Part shown: positions 44,365 through 44,686 of the stretch, piece by piece | How the letters are laid out: each line of letters starts with the position of its first letter | How positions within the stretch are numbered: position 1 is the stretch's first letter | Source of the DNA: Clostridiaceae bacterium | Lineage (GTDB): Bacteria; Bacillota_A; Clostridia; Clostridiales; Clostridiaceae | Direction: 5' to 3' | Assembly: GCA_029256485.1 (NCBI GenBank) | Contig: JAQSXU010000037.1 | Coordinates: 1-44,686 of the forward strand | Length of the DNA: 44,686 nucleotides | The notes under the pieces: generated by a model | What the model saw: only the letters and a program-made list of their open reading frames with translations | Databases searched by the model: none | What the model was told of the DNA's origin: nothing | Program-made: the position numbers and the translations under genes

Positions 44365-44686
44365 TTATTTTAGATTATTTAATCCATCTTGTGCCTTTTT
44401 AAGGATTTCGTCCATATTTCCTTTTGAATCACTTGGAACTTTACGAACATCAAAATTGAGTCCAGCTTGTTTAAGCTTATTGAAGCAATCAATATCTTCT
44501 TGATTGAAAGCAAGCACTTTGTTTGGTTGAACTTTACCTGCAGAATGAGCCATAGAGCCAACATTGATTGTCTTCAAACGTACTCCGCCTTCTACCGCTT
44601 TAAGTAAATCCTCTGGATTTTCAAAAAGAAGCATTGCACGTTCTCTGCCAAAATGTTTATTGTCTTTTGCAAGTTTAATCATTTGA
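44365..44686 (-). CDS. manL: PTS mannose-family IIAB component, C-terminal part of IIB (runs off window)
   Basis: The last ~107 residues of a IIB domain are present, reading QMIKLAKDNKHFGRER and later NVGSMAHSAGKVQPNKV and FNQEDIDCFNKLKQAG. The frame is open at the window edge, so the IIA domain, the linker and the IIB phosphohistidine lie outside. IIB passes phosphate from IIA to the sugar as it enters through IIC-IID. The gap to IIC is 44 bp, consistent with one operon transcribed toward lower coordinates; the promoter, expected to be sigma-54 type in this family, lies outside. Confidence 0.93.
   Translation of the reverse strand, partial: QMIKLAKDNKHFGRERAMLLFENPEDLLKAVEGGVRLKTINVGSMAHSAGKVQPNKVLAFNQEDIDCFNKLKQAGLNFDVRKVPSDSKGNMDEILKKAQDGLNNLK

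Overview
The window looks like chromosomal DNA of a low-GC, anaerobic, endospore-forming Firmicute, most probably a Clostridium in the strict sense. The evidence is the strong AT bias, AGA-dominated arginine codons, strong GGAGG-type ribosome binding sites, a GerA-type germinant receptor, a desulfoferrodoxin, a T-box before trpS, a lysine riboswitch before lysC-lysA, and tRNA-modification, translation and proteolysis genes of clostridial type. No origin, complete tRNA or rRNA, integrase, IS transposase or CRISPR array was seen.

Layout. 1-2906 (minus): start of an FAD oxidoreductase, a GlpA-type glycerol-3-phosphate dehydrogenase behind a leader terminator (likely GlpP-type antitermination), and a tandem HD-GYP protein. 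2950-5085: a terminator, a 45-nt 3' fragment of tRNA-Trp, a CBS-ACT protein, a ZnuA-like lipoprotein that lacks the metal-ligand histidines, and a long inverted repeat. 5086-6732 (plus): tsaE-tsaB-rimI. 6768-9879 (minus): tyrS, a small P-loop protein and an AlbA_2 protein. 9940-13632: a germination locus with gerAA-gerAC divergent from gerAB. 13720-15038 (plus): a DUF5670 mini-protein and a PAP2 membrane enzyme. 15031-17993: prfC and a Cof-type HAD phosphatase, bracketed by two inverted copies of a ~125-bp hairpin repeat. 17987-21143 (minus): trpS with T-box, desulfoferrodoxin, intracellular GH13. 21229-29862: a 2877-residue cyclic beta-1,2-glucan synthase-like protein. 29996-32811: riboswitch-lysC-lysA. 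32893-41145: M18 aminopeptidase, a CDF exporter with a Mn-type site, HelD-like helicase, FtsH and PepV. 41424-44686 (minus): a mannose-family PTS operon (EIIAB partial, EIIC, EIID) followed by two decayed genes, manO and a sigma-54 LevR/ManR-type regulator.

How they work together. tsaE and tsaB supply two of the proteins for the t6A tRNA modification. lysC and lysA are the first and last steps of lysine synthesis under one lysine-sensing leader. The ger genes encode the A, B and C subunits of one receptor. FtsH and the HelD-like protein are 13 bp apart and probably cotranscribed. The PTS genes have a different codon style (frequent CGT arginine) and are followed by wrecked accessory genes, which suggests acquisition followed by decay. 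Most of the window is ordinary housekeeping. The unusual parts are the tRNA-Trp scar, the ligand-less ZnuA-like protein, the repeat family around prfC, the divergent gerAB and the dead manO/levR pair. I found no convincing wholly new system. Start codons were moved from the longest reading frame to RBS-supported positions for trpS, lysA, prfC, the glucan synthase, the GH13 enzyme, the helicase, EIID, manO and the ZnuA-like protein.
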